Of a stretch of DNA of 36,211 nucleotides, positions 18,937 through 27,625 are shown piece by piece. The stretch is from Bacillota bacterium. Its GTDB lineage: Bacteria; Bacillota; Clostridia; Peptostreptococcales; Anaerovoracaceae. Below the pieces are notes generated by a model. It worked only from the letters and a program-made list of their open reading frames with translations, did not search any database and was not told the origin of the DNA. The position numbers were made by a program, and so were the translations under genes. Location: assembly GCA_029218545.1 (NCBI GenBank), contig JAQXRN010000241.1:1-36211 (forward strand). Direction: 5' to 3'. Positions within the stretch are counted from its first letter, which is position 1. The number at the start of each line of letters is the position of its first letter.

Positions 18937-19533
18937 ATGTGGACTTATGAGAAGAAATTACAATACCCCATAAAAATCAAGAATCCTAATCCCGCGCTGG
19001 CTAAATTCATAATAAGCCAATACGGAGGTCCGCATGGTGAGATCGGTGCATCCCTCAGATACCTTTCTCAGCGAACTTCCATGCCCGACAGAAGAATAGC
19101 CGGCATCCTCAACGACATTGGCACCGAAGAGCTTTCGCATCTTGAAATGGTTCAGACAATTGTGCACCAGCTTACTAAAGGCATGACCATCGAGCAGATA
19201 AAGGAAGCCGGCATGGAAGCATATTTCGTAGACCATACAGCAAGCGTTTTCCCTCAGTTTGCTTCAGGCACACCGGCCACTGCCGCAACCTTTGCCGTTA
19301 CCGGAGATACCATCGCCGACCTTCAGGAAGATATGGCCGCAGAGCAAAAGGCTCGTATGACCTACGACAACATACTTCGCCTGGCTGATGACCCTGATGT
19401 AATCGACCCTATCAGATTCTTAAGAGCAAGGGAAATTGCACACTATCAGCGCTTCGGTGAAGGACTTCGCCTCGTTTTAGATGATCTTGATAAAAAGAAT
19501 TATTATGCTTTTAATCCAAGCTTTGATAAGTAA
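18937..19533 (+). CDS. cotJC: CotJC, manganese-catalase-like spore coat protein
   Basis: 198 aa; MWTYEKKLQYPIKIKNPNPALAKFIISQYGGPHGEIGASLRYLSQR, GTEELSHLEMV. Confidence 0.95.
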   Translation: MWTYEKKLQYPIKIKNPNPALAKFIISQYGGPHGEIGASLRYLSQRTSMPDRRIAGILNDIGTEELSHLEMVQTIVHQLTKGMTIEQIKEAGMEAYFVDHTASVFPQFASGTPATAATFAVTGDTIADLQEDMAAEQKARMTYDNILRLADDPDVIDPIRFLRAREIAHYQRFGEGLRLVLDDLDKKNYYAFNPSFDK

Positions 19534-19570
19534 TATAAAAACTGCCGTACTGATCGGCAGTTTTTATATT
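19532..19570. terminator. Intrinsic terminator (16-bp perfect stem)
   Basis: AATATAAAAACTGCCG-TACTGAT-CGGCAGTTTTTATATT. Confidence 0.92.
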
Positions 19571-19596
19571 ACGGAATTTTTCGTATTATTTTAACC

Positions 19597-19809
19597 TTAC
19601 TGAATTGTGTCCAGCATCTTTTGCAGCTGTTCCTCCTCTATAGTAGAAAACTGTTTTCTTCGTCCTTCTAAGGCTTTAAAAAGCAGTTTATCGCTTTCTC
19701 TCACCAGAAAATCGTCATTTGGAAATCGAGAAACCAGAAATGCAAACACAAAATACCCTCTCTTCCGGTTTGACCGAAAAGGAGGGCACATATAAATCAC
19801 CTTTTTCAC
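19597..19809 (-). CDS. Hypothetical protein (70 aa)
   Basis: GTG start overlapping (GTGA) the stop of the upstream 299-aa gene, suggesting translational coupling; family not recognised. Confidence 0.5.
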   Translation of the reverse strand: MKKVIYMCPPFRSNRKRGYFVFAFLVSRFPNDDFLVRESDKLLFKALEGRRKQFSTIEEEQLQKMLDTIQ

Positions 19810-20705
19810 AGAGTTTTAGCAACTGTCATTTCGAGCAGCTGACGCATCTCTTCCACGTCCAGTTTTTCAAGCACAAAATGGTTTCCATCAAAACGCTTTA
19901 TTCTCTCTGGGAATTTATTCTTAATATTCGTAACAAACTCATCATATGGAATTTCACCCAGTATTTCGCATCCCTTGCTGTCATACATCAGAATTCCGAA
20001 GTCATCGCATTTTAGCAGTTCATCGGTCTCAGGGTCATTGTACCCATAAGGCACATACGCTCTGGTAGGAAGTATGCTTAAGGCCCCATCCGGCAATGCA
20101 TAACGCCCAAGAATAAGGTTCTCCGCCTTGTAGAAGGCAGGCGTTCCGTAATATGCCTGCATATTCTGCTTACTGTGAAGCCATTTTGCAAAATAGGACG
20201 GTTCTGCAATAAATACCTCCGCTTCAGCTTTGCCCATGACAAGAGGCCAGATTGCACAAAAGAATGTCAATTCCGAATTTCTGCCGGAAATCACAGACCT
20301 TGCCATATCTTTAAGAGACTTCTGATTAACTGCCAGCGTCTTGCTATATCCGTCCAGGAAATTATAAAGACCTGTAAACCTTCCGTCCACCTCTATTTCA
20401 TCAGCCTCCCAGTAATCTGCCACCCTCTCAACAGTTTCATAGAATACCTTAAGCTCTGCAGGTGTTGATGGTGTTAAAATGCGGAGCCTTATAGAAAAAA
20501 GTTCCTTTTCACTCCATTCTACAGTAATTCCTCTTCCTATCTGAAGTGGAATGTATGCAAGAAATTCGTCTTCATCCATTTCTCCCGGCTTTAGCCTCCA
20601 GTGGTCATCATAGGCGCCATATAAAAGGTCGCTGCCAAGTATTACTCTAAGGGGCATGGGCTCCTTATTCTTTCTTGTCTGCATTATTCTAACATCAATT
20701 GCCAT
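19806..20705 (-). CDS. Hypothetical protein, possibly DUF4299-like
   Basis: 299 aa ORF, ATG within the end of the nuclease gene with SD-like GGAGAGC; family assignment tentative. Confidence 0.65.
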   Translation of the reverse strand: MAIDVRIMQTRKNKEPMPLRVILGSDLLYGAYDDHWRLKPGEMDEDEFLAYIPLQIGRGITVEWSEKELFSIRLRILTPSTPAELKVFYETVERVADYWEADEIEVDGRFTGLYNFLDGYSKTLAVNQKSLKDMARSVISGRNSELTFFCAIWPLVMGKAEAEVFIAEPSYFAKWLHSKQNMQAYYGTPAFYKAENLILGRYALPDGALSILPTRAYVPYGYNDPETDELLKCDDFGILMYDSKGCEILGEIPYDEFVTNIKNKFPERIKRFDGNHFVLEKLDVEEMRQLLEMTVAKTL

Positions 20706-21399
20706 CTGCTCTCCAGTTATCTCCCGTTTTGTAATCTATTTCAATTCCCGGCTGAACATTGTAGACAAAGATATTGAAGCATATTCCTTCTCCCTTGTCT
20801 TCCACCGAGTAAGCTTCCATGTGAACACCTCTTGCCACAAGCTCATCATCTTCAAAAATCGGTGTTACACGATATAACACGTGATTATATGTTTCATTTA
20901 TGTAGTCCATTACATCAAGCTCAAAAGGCAGCATGCCGCGCTTGTTCATGTAATCGGTGCCTGTAATCAGATTCTTTTCGTTGTCGTTTTCGCCTGCAAG
21001 TCCAAAGGCTATCAGATGACAACGGTTGTACAGGTATCTTTCATTGATTAAATCGCTGTATTCCGCAGTCTGCCACCCCGTAGGCTTAATATGGCTTATG
21101 CTCTTTCGCTCCTCTCTTGGCATAAGTTCCTTGCCAAGCATTGCATATGCAACTCCGCATCTTCCATAGGAGTCAAGTTCGCTGTAGGACTCAAAAACAT
21201 CCTGCTTCAGATCCTCTTCCGTAAATTCCGGCACATTATTGTTTAGAACCACATAGGTCTTGCCGTTGTACTCCTCAACGGTGTTCAAATCCATATATGC
21301 GCCGCCATAATCCACAAGATCATCTATGGTAAAGATGCCCAGTGATGTTCCAATTGCAAGAAAAGCAAAGAGAATAACTGCTGAAATCTTCTTCTTCAT
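20695..21399 (-). CDS. Exported DNA/RNA non-specific endonuclease (DNA-entry nuclease-like)
   Basis: 234 aa; N-terminal hydrophobic signal/anchor; YLYNRCHLIAFGLAGENDNEKNLITGTDYMNKRGMLPFE. Confidence 0.88.
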   Translation of the reverse strand: MKKKISAVILFAFLAIGTSLGIFTIDDLVDYGGAYMDLNTVEEYNGKTYVVLNNNVPEFTEEDLKQDVFESYSELDSYGRCGVAYAMLGKELMPREERKSISHIKPTGWQTAEYSDLINERYLYNRCHLIAFGLAGENDNEKNLITGTDYMNKRGMLPFELDVMDYINETYNHVLYRVTPIFEDDELVARGVHMEAYSVEDKGEGICFNIFVYNVQPGIEIDYKTGDNWRADGN

Positions 21400-21535
21400 A
21401 ATGATTGTCCTTTCAATTCTTTCTTTCCAATCAATATCCGTTTATTATACTATATTTTCTCATGAAATGCAAAATGCACCGCAATTAAAAATTACGATGC
21501 ATTCCGCGTGTGGTTGATTGATATATTAAAAGTAT

Positions 21536-22252
21536 TTAGAGAACTTTCGCAAGGAAGTTTTTTGTTCTCTCATTCTGAGGGTTGTCAAAAATTTCAACAG
21601 GAGAACCTGTTTCAATAATTTTTCCATCGGCCATAAATACAACTTTATCCGATACCTCTCTGGCAAAACCCATTTCGTGGGTTACAACCAGCATAGTCAT
21701 TCCCTCATCTGCAAGTTCCTTCATTACGTCAAGAACTTCTCCTACCATTTCAGGGTCAAGTGCAGATGTAGGTTCATCAAAGAGGATAATTTCAGGATCC
21801 ATGGCAAGGGCACGTGCAATAGCTACACGCTGCTTCTGTCCACCGGACAGATTTCTAGGGAAAGCTTCAGCCTTTTCTTCAAGACCTACAAGCTTAAGAA
21901 GGTCCTTTGCCTTCTTTTCTGCCTCTTCCTTAGCAACGCCTTTAACATTAATAGGCGCAATTGTTATGTTGTCAAGAACGTTAAGATGGCTGAAAAGATT
22001 GAAATTCTGAAAAACCATTGCCATCTTTGTACGCATTTCCTGAATGTTTTCTTTAGTTACTTTCTCTCCATCTATTTCGATTGTTCCTTCATCAGGTTCT
22101 TCTAGCATATTTAAACATCTTAAAAAAGTGCTCTTTCCTGAACCTGATGGTCCGATGATGCATAAAACTTCACCATCATTTACTGTTATATCAACGCCCT
22201 TTACCGCATGAAGATTAGTAAAGTGCTTATGTATTCCGCTTGCTTTAATCAT
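21536..22252 (-). CDS. Polar amino acid ABC transporter ATP-binding protein (GlnQ-like)
   Basis: 238 aa; [55 protein letters not shown]. Confidence 0.95.
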   Translation of the reverse strand: MIKASGIHKHFTNLHAVKGVDITVNDGEVLCIIGPSGSGKSTFLRCLNMLEEPDEGTIEIDGEKVTKENIQEMRTKMAMVFQNFNLFSHLNVLDNITIAPINVKGVAKEEAEKKAKDLLKLVGLEEKAEAFPRNLSGGQKQRVAIARALAMDPEIILFDEPTSALDPEMVGEVLDVMKELADEGMTMLVVTHEMGFAREVSDKVVFMADGKIIETGSPVEIFDNPQNERTKNFLAKVL

Positions 22253-22256
22253 CTGT

Positions 22257-22922
22257 CTATACCTCCTTCGCCATATGCTTTTCTAAAGCATGTACACACT
22301 TTGAGAGTGGATATGTAAGCATCAGATAAACTGCCGCTGCACCTACATATGCAGGGAAAATGTTCAATGATGCCGCACTCCAAAGAGCTGCTTTTCTTAG
22401 TATTTCTACTATGCCTACGTAAGAAAGTACCGACGTTTCTTTTATCAGAGTAACAAATTCATTACCCATGGATGGAATTACAATTCTAAATGCCTGTGGC
22501 AGAATAATCAGCTTATTTATCTGGCTTTTGCTCATTCCAAGGGACTGAGCTGCTTCAATCTGACCATGATCGACGGCCTGAATACCACCACGTATGATTT
22601 CTGCCATATATGCAGCACTGTTTAAGCCGCATACTACAAGAGCAGGAATTATGAGATGAGGCCAGTTAAAATCGATTCCGTTTTCCTTTAACAGTACCGG
22701 AATCCCATACGCCATAATCAGCGCTTGAACAATCATAGGTGTTCCTCTGACAATTTCAATATATGCCTTTGAAAAAAGAGAAATAATCTTTGTTTCTGAT
22801 TTCTTCATCAGTGCGAAAACCAAACCAAACAAGGTACCGATTATAACGGCAACAAGGCTTACACCGACGGTAATTGGCGCCCCTTTCAGGGCAATTAAAA
22901 ATCCTTTTAAATACATTTCCAT
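22257..22922 (-). CDS. Amino acid ABC transporter permease (HisM/GlnP-like)
   Basis: 221 aa; [40 protein letters not shown]. Confidence 0.93.
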   Translation of the reverse strand: MEMYLKGFLIALKGAPITVGVSLVAVIIGTLFGLVFALMKKSETKIISLFSKAYIEIVRGTPMIVQALIMAYGIPVLLKENGIDFNWPHLIIPALVVCGLNSAAYMAEIIRGGIQAVDHGQIEAAQSLGMSKSQINKLIILPQAFRIVIPSMGNEFVTLIKETSVLSYVGIVEILRKAALWSAASLNIFPAYVGAAAVYLMLTYPLSKCVHALEKHMAKEV

Positions 22923-22992
22923 ATAAGTTCTACCTCTTCTATATCAATTCATTCTTTATTAACCACGTTTCATATTATACACATCAGTGTAT

Positions 22993-23042
22993 AAAAATGC
23001 AATAGTAATTATGAATAATTATTGCATTTTTTCTTATACAAT
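22993..23042 (-). terminator. Intrinsic terminator downstream of the deacetylase gene
   Basis: AAAAATGCAATA ... TATTGCATTTTTT inverted repeat with T-run on the minus strand. Confidence 0.65.
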
Positions 23043-23049
23043 TAACCTT

Positions 23050-23865
23050 TTATTCATTTTTGAGATTTTCGATATCCTTAAACACATATCCATTTGCTTT
23101 CCATCCCTTTATCAGCTCCTCCAGGATTTCTGCATTGGTCTTAGAAGTGCTGTGGAGAAGTACGATTGCACCGGGATGAATTCTGCCGTTTAGCTTATTT
23201 AAAGCTTCCTCTCTTGAGGGCTGTTTATCAACATACCAGTCAACGTAGGCTAGACTCCAGAATATGGTCTTATACCCCAGTGCCTTTGCCTGCTTCAGGT
23301 TGTTTTCACTGTATTTCCCTTGAGGCGGCCTGTATAGCTTTTTCATTTTATGACCTGTTGTTTCCTCGTATATACATGACAGTTCCTCAAGTTCCTTCTT
23401 AAATGCATCCTTATCGCTTATGGCTGACATGTCCGGATGTGTCATAGTATGGTTTCCTACAGTATGGCCCTCTTCAACCATTCTCCTTACGATTTCGGGG
23501 TTTTCTTCAATATAGTTTCCCACAAGAAAAAACACTGCAGGAACCTTCTCTTTTTTAAGCACATCCAGTATTTTTTCTGTATACCCATTCTCATAACCTG
23601 CATCAAAGGTCAGATATATGCTGTTTTCCTTGCCGCAATGAGTGTCTATATAGTAAGCATCAAACTCCTTTAGATATTCCGGTGTTGCGTTTCCTATAGG
23701 TGCAATACCTTCCTGACTGAAGGATAGTCCCCAGTTTCCATCCGCTGCCGTATCTACCGCCTTGGGTCCTGCCGGTCCAGTATTTACAAGGCCCATGATT
23801 GCAGCCCACATACATATGCCGAAAACCGCTACTCCCAGTGAATAAATCAACATTTTTCTTCTCAT
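23050..23865 (-). CDS. Polysaccharide deacetylase, PdaA-like (delta-lactam-biosynthetic de-N-acetylase)
   Basis: 271 aa; YLTFDAGYENGYTEKILDVLKKEKVPAVFFLVGNYI, HTVGNHTMTHPDMS, RPPQGKYS; N-terminal TM. Confidence 0.9.
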   Translation of the reverse strand: MRRKMLIYSLGVAVFGICMWAAIMGLVNTGPAGPKAVDTAADGNWGLSFSQEGIAPIGNATPEYLKEFDAYYIDTHCGKENSIYLTFDAGYENGYTEKILDVLKKEKVPAVFFLVGNYIEENPEIVRRMVEEGHTVGNHTMTHPDMSAISDKDAFKKELEELSCIYEETTGHKMKKLYRPPQGKYSENNLKQAKALGYKTIFWSLAYVDWYVDKQPSREEALNKLNGRIHPGAIVLLHSTSKTNAEILEELIKGWKANGYVFKDIENLKNE

Positions 23866-23868
23866 AAA

Positions 23869-23897
23869 AAATCACCTCATTCATATCTATGAGGTGA
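23869..23897 (-). promoter_or_regulatory. Terminator-like hairpin containing the RBS of the downstream deacetylase gene
   Basis: Minus strand TCACCTCAT-AGATATGA-ATGAGGTGA-TTTTTT-ATG(23865). Confidence 0.65.
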
Positions 23898-23946
23898 CTT
23901 CTTGCCCTATGTATTATATTACCTATGATTTTTTAGCTTTGAATTA

Positions 23947-25185
23947 TTATTTATCAAGCTTTGATTTTTTAGGCTTTACCCTTTCTATGCTTATACACAG
24001 CAACAATGCCCCCAGCCCTGTAATAAGCGTTGAAACAACCAGCATAGTGGAAGCTCCCTTTACGTCCAGCATTACACCTCCTGCAAAGCTGGCAAATATT
24101 GTGGCAACAGTGGTTACTATTGTATAAAGAGCCTGACCTTTGACAGCCTCTCCCTTGTCCATGATTTCATCGATAAAGGATACCATTGCAGGAAGAAATA
24201 TTCCAAAGGAAGTAAGCTGGAAAAGTTGTGCAACATATACCATAGTTACACTCCCTGCCAAAGTGGCACAAAGGATCTTGAGAGTAAAGCATATAGCGCC
24301 TAACTGCAGCAGTCTCTTATTGGAAACCCTTCTGTGCACTCTTTCAAAAAGGAATAGCGGCGGTATTTCAAGGAATGCCATCACGGAAAGAATTCTTCCC
24401 ATATCTTCGCTGGTCCCACCTACATTTTCTACAATCTGAAGCATAAAGCTGTTAAATATTGCATTACTGAAGAAAATGCCTGCAACACCTAAGTTTACCA
24501 CCAGGAATATCTTGTTGCGTTTAATAAACTGTATTAAGTTTATTTCCTCCTGCTGCGCAGGAAGCTCATCTGATAATTTTACCTCACTGTCTGTTTCCCG
24601 GATTTCAGCCTTTAGCTGACAGGCTTTATTGAAATGATGCTTTATTAAAATCAGCGTAATGAGCAGAAGCAGCAAGGTGATTTCACCTGTAAGAGGTACC
24701 ACTACTGTTCCATACCGCTCTGCCCAGGTTCCTAAGACAGCGCAGAGTACTGAATATGCCAAAGAGCCCATAGCTCTTGTTACTCCAAAGTTTATCTTAT
24801 GGCCACTTTCTTCCAATTTAAATGTCAGTGAATTAAACAGAGGCTGCAATGCAGTATGCCATGCAATCATCATTACAAAGATTACAGAAAGTGCAATGCT
24901 TGCACCTGTCATAACAAAGCAGAGAAGCAACATTACCATTATTAAAATGGTAATAATCTGCGTAATTCCTATGAGAGAAATTCTCTTGGATCTGTCCGCC
25001 AGGTCAGCAATAAAAGGCTGCAGGAACACAGCCACTACGCTTCCTACCGCAAGAATCAGTCCTATTTGAGAATTTGTATAGCCTCTATCCAGTAGAAATA
25101 CTGAGGCAAAACTTGAAATAACTGCATATGCCATCCAATATGTGGCATGTATGCCTCCATATTCTGTATTTAATATCTTTCCCAT
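23947..25185 (-). CDS. MFS transporter (LacY/nucleoside-symporter-like)
   Basis: 412 aa, ~12 TM; YWMAYAVISSFASVFLLDRGYTNSQIGLILAVGSVVAVFLQPFIADLADRSKRI. Confidence 0.88.
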   Translation of the reverse strand: MGKILNTEYGGIHATYWMAYAVISSFASVFLLDRGYTNSQIGLILAVGSVVAVFLQPFIADLADRSKRISLIGITQIITILIMVMLLLCFVMTGASIALSVIFVMMIAWHTALQPLFNSLTFKLEESGHKINFGVTRAMGSLAYSVLCAVLGTWAERYGTVVVPLTGEITLLLLLITLILIKHHFNKACQLKAEIRETDSEVKLSDELPAQQEEINLIQFIKRNKIFLVVNLGVAGIFFSNAIFNSFMLQIVENVGGTSEDMGRILSVMAFLEIPPLFLFERVHRRVSNKRLLQLGAICFTLKILCATLAGSVTMVYVAQLFQLTSFGIFLPAMVSFIDEIMDKGEAVKGQALYTIVTTVATIFASFAGGVMLDVKGASTMLVVSTLITGLGALLLCISIERVKPKKSKLDK

Positions 25186-25231
25186 GTCTTATACTTCCAT
25201 TATTCCTGTAATATAACTTGCTTAGATGGTA

Positions 25232-25255
25232 TTTTATAAATGATTATTTATAAAA
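25232..25255. repeat. Inverted repeat TTTTATAAA-TGATTA-TTTATAAAA, operator candidate
   Basis: 9-bp perfect arms in divergent intergenic region. Confidence 0.5.
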
Positions 25256-25292
25256 CCCAAGGGTTATTCTACAACTTTTCTCTTCTGTTTTC

Positions 25293-25319
25293 AACGAAAT
25301 GTGATATAATTATTTCGTT
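25293..25319. promoter_or_regulatory. Inverted repeat AACGAAAT-N11-ATTTCGTT bracketing a TATAAT (-10)
   Basis: TATAAT at 25305-25310 lies between the two arms. Confidence 0.45.
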
Positions 25320-25364
25320 TTGGGCATGAAAAACGCCTTTCGTTCACTGAAAAGGAGATAGAAA

Positions 25365-26486
25365 ATGATATTAAAATGCACACAATGGCTTAAGCAGGAA
25401 ACTTTACTTGTAATTACATTTATACTTGCAATGGGATCAACCTTAGTTGTTGCGCCAAGCCTTGATTATTTAAAATATATAGACTGGGACACTTTAGCAC
25501 TTCTTACTGCCTTGATGATAGTTGTCGGAGGATTCAAAACCCTTGGACTGTTCAGTGCCATGGGCAAAATTCTTTTATCCAGAGTAAGCAGCCAGCGTTC
25601 CATAGAGATTGTTCTCATTTCAGCTTGCTTCTTTTCAAGCATGATTATCACAAACGATATTGCTCTGATTACCTTTGTGCCCTTTGCCATAGAGACTCTC
25701 GATATGGCGAACATGGAAAAAAAGCTTATTCCCGTAGTAGTTCTTCAGACCATAGCAGCAAACCTAGGAAGCATGGTGACCCCAATAGGAAATCCTCAGA
25801 ATATATATCTGTATTTTCAATCAGGGTTTTCTGCCCTGGAGTTTATCTCACTGACACTGCCTTACGCATTGGTTTCCTTCGGCCTTTTGATGTTCTTTAT
25901 ACATGCAAAAAAAAATAAACCTCTTGAAATAACTCCTGTGGATGAGGCTTCCTTTGCAGAAAGCAAGGAAGAAAAGTTCAAGGCTTTGCTGTATACTATC
26001 ATGTTTCTTTTATGCCTGCTTTCACTGAGCAAAATCATACCTGTATACATGGTAGCCGCAGCGGTGGTGATTCTTGCCGCTGTATTCGACAAAAAGGTCA
26101 TAGCAGGTATAGATTATTCACTGCTGCTTACCTTTGTGAACTTCTTTGTCTTTGTAGGAAACATGCAGCATATTCCTATGCTTTCAGATGCCATAGTATC
26201 CATGGTATCTGGCAACGAACTTGCTGCTGCAATCGGCATCAGCCAGGTTATCAGCAATGTGCCTGCAGTTCTTCTTCTGACAGGCTTTACTAACAGCTGG
26301 AAAATGCTCATAATAGGAAGCAACCTTGGAGGTCTTGGAACCTTAATAGCATCCATGGCAAGCCTGATTTCCTATAAATATATCGCTAAGGAATGTCCTG
26401 ATCAGAAGATGAAATATCTGATTATTTTCACCGTTGCAAACGTTATTTTTCTTGCAACTAATTTGCTTCTGACCATGTTTATCTGA
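25365..26486 (+). CDS. SLC13/ArsB-like anion (ion transporter superfamily) permease
   Basis: 373 aa, multi-TM; IITNDIALITFVPFAIETL, NLGSMVTPIGNPQNIYLY; SD AAAAGGAGA. Confidence 0.85.
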   Translation: MILKCTQWLKQETLLVITFILAMGSTLVVAPSLDYLKYIDWDTLALLTALMIVVGGFKTLGLFSAMGKILLSRVSSQRSIEIVLISACFFSSMIITNDIALITFVPFAIETLDMANMEKKLIPVVVLQTIAANLGSMVTPIGNPQNIYLYFQSGFSALEFISLTLPYALVSFGLLMFFIHAKKNKPLEITPVDEASFAESKEEKFKALLYTIMFLLCLLSLSKIIPVYMVAAAVVILAAVFDKKVIAGIDYSLLLTFVNFFVFVGNMQHIPMLSDAIVSMVSGNELAAAIGISQVISNVPAVLLLTGFTNSWKMLIIGSNLGGLGTLIASMASLISYKYIAKECPDQKMKYLIIFTVANVIFLATNLLLTMFI

Positions 26487-26549
26487 TGTATCAACTTATA
26501 TAAATTGCAATGCACGAAATTAAAAAACCATTACGGAGGAAAAAATAAA

Positions 26550-27578
26550 ATGCTTTCATTTGAATGTGATTATAACGTAGGTGCTCATCCGAAAATTTTG
26601 GAGAAACTGATGGAAACCAATATGGAAAAGCTTCCGGGCTACAGAGAAGACCACTACTGCCTAAGTGCAGCCAGAAAGATAAAAGATGCCTGCGGTCTTA
26701 ATGAGTCCGATTCCGATATTCATTTTCTTGTAGGTGGAACTCAGACAAATCAGGTTGTCATTTCTTCAATGCTTCACAGCTATGAGGGAGTTGTTGCCGC
26801 GAAGACAGGTCATGTAGCAGTTCATGAAGCTGGTGCCATCGAGTATTCAGGTCATAAGGTAATTGAAATACCTTCTCACCAGGGTAAAATCCATGCCGCT
26901 GAGCTTAAAGAATATATAGATAATTTTTACAAAGACACCAGCCACGACCACATGGTTTTCCCCGGTATGGTATACATATCCCATCCTACGGAATACGGCA
27001 CTCTATACACAAAAGATGAACTATCGTCTATTGCCGATGTTTGTAAAAGCTTTGAAATTCCACTGTTTTTAGATGGTGCAAGACTTGGCTATGGTTTAGC
27101 AAGCAAGCAGACAGATATAACACTTAAAGATATTGCACGATATGCAGATGTCTTCTATATAGGAGGTACCAAGGTAGGTGCTCTTTTAGGAGAAGCCGTG
27201 GTATTTACCAGGAACAACACGCCAAAACAGTTTGTTACAATGACAAAGCAACGAGGTGCAATGCTGGCAAAAGGCCGCATCCTTGGAATTCAGTTTGATA
27301 CATTGTTTACCGACGATTTATACTTTGAAATCAGCAGGAATGCCATAGAAAGAGCTGAAGACCTTAAAGCACTTCTTAAAGAAAGAGGTTACAAGTTCTT
27401 CCTTGAATCCCCTACCAATCAGCAATTCGTCATTTTAAGCGATGAAAAAATTGCCCAGCTAGAAGGAAAGGTATCATACAGCTACTGGGAACCGCATGCT
27501 GAAGGCACTGTTGTAAGATTTGCTACAAGCTGGGCCACCACAGAGGAAGACATCAGAATGCTTGGTGAAATTCTATAG
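26550..27578 (+). CDS. Low-specificity threonine aldolase (beta-eliminating lyase family)
   Basis: Start ATG 26550 after GGAGGA (track start 26505); FLVGGTQTNQVVISSML, LFLDGARLGYGL, FYIGGTKVGALLGEAVV. Confidence 0.9.
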   Translation: MLSFECDYNVGAHPKILEKLMETNMEKLPGYREDHYCLSAARKIKDACGLNESDSDIHFLVGGTQTNQVVISSMLHSYEGVVAAKTGHVAVHEAGAIEYSGHKVIEIPSHQGKIHAAELKEYIDNFYKDTSHDHMVFPGMVYISHPTEYGTLYTKDELSSIADVCKSFEIPLFLDGARLGYGLASKQTDITLKDIARYADVFYIGGTKVGALLGEAVVFTRNNTPKQFVTMTKQRGAMLAKGRILGIQFDTLFTDDLYFEISRNAIERAEDLKALLKERGYKFFLESPTNQQFVILSDEKIAQLEGKVSYSYWEPHAEGTVVRFATSWATTEEDIRMLGEIL

Positions 27579-27625
27579 AACTCCAATAGATTTTTTCAGT
27601 AATATCAAAGGTTAAAGGTACTAAC

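Noticed and set aside
23660-23884. 74-aa minus-strand ORF starting in the loop of the deacetylase RBS hairpin
   Set aside because: Out of frame with and inside the conserved deacetylase gene; most likely chance.
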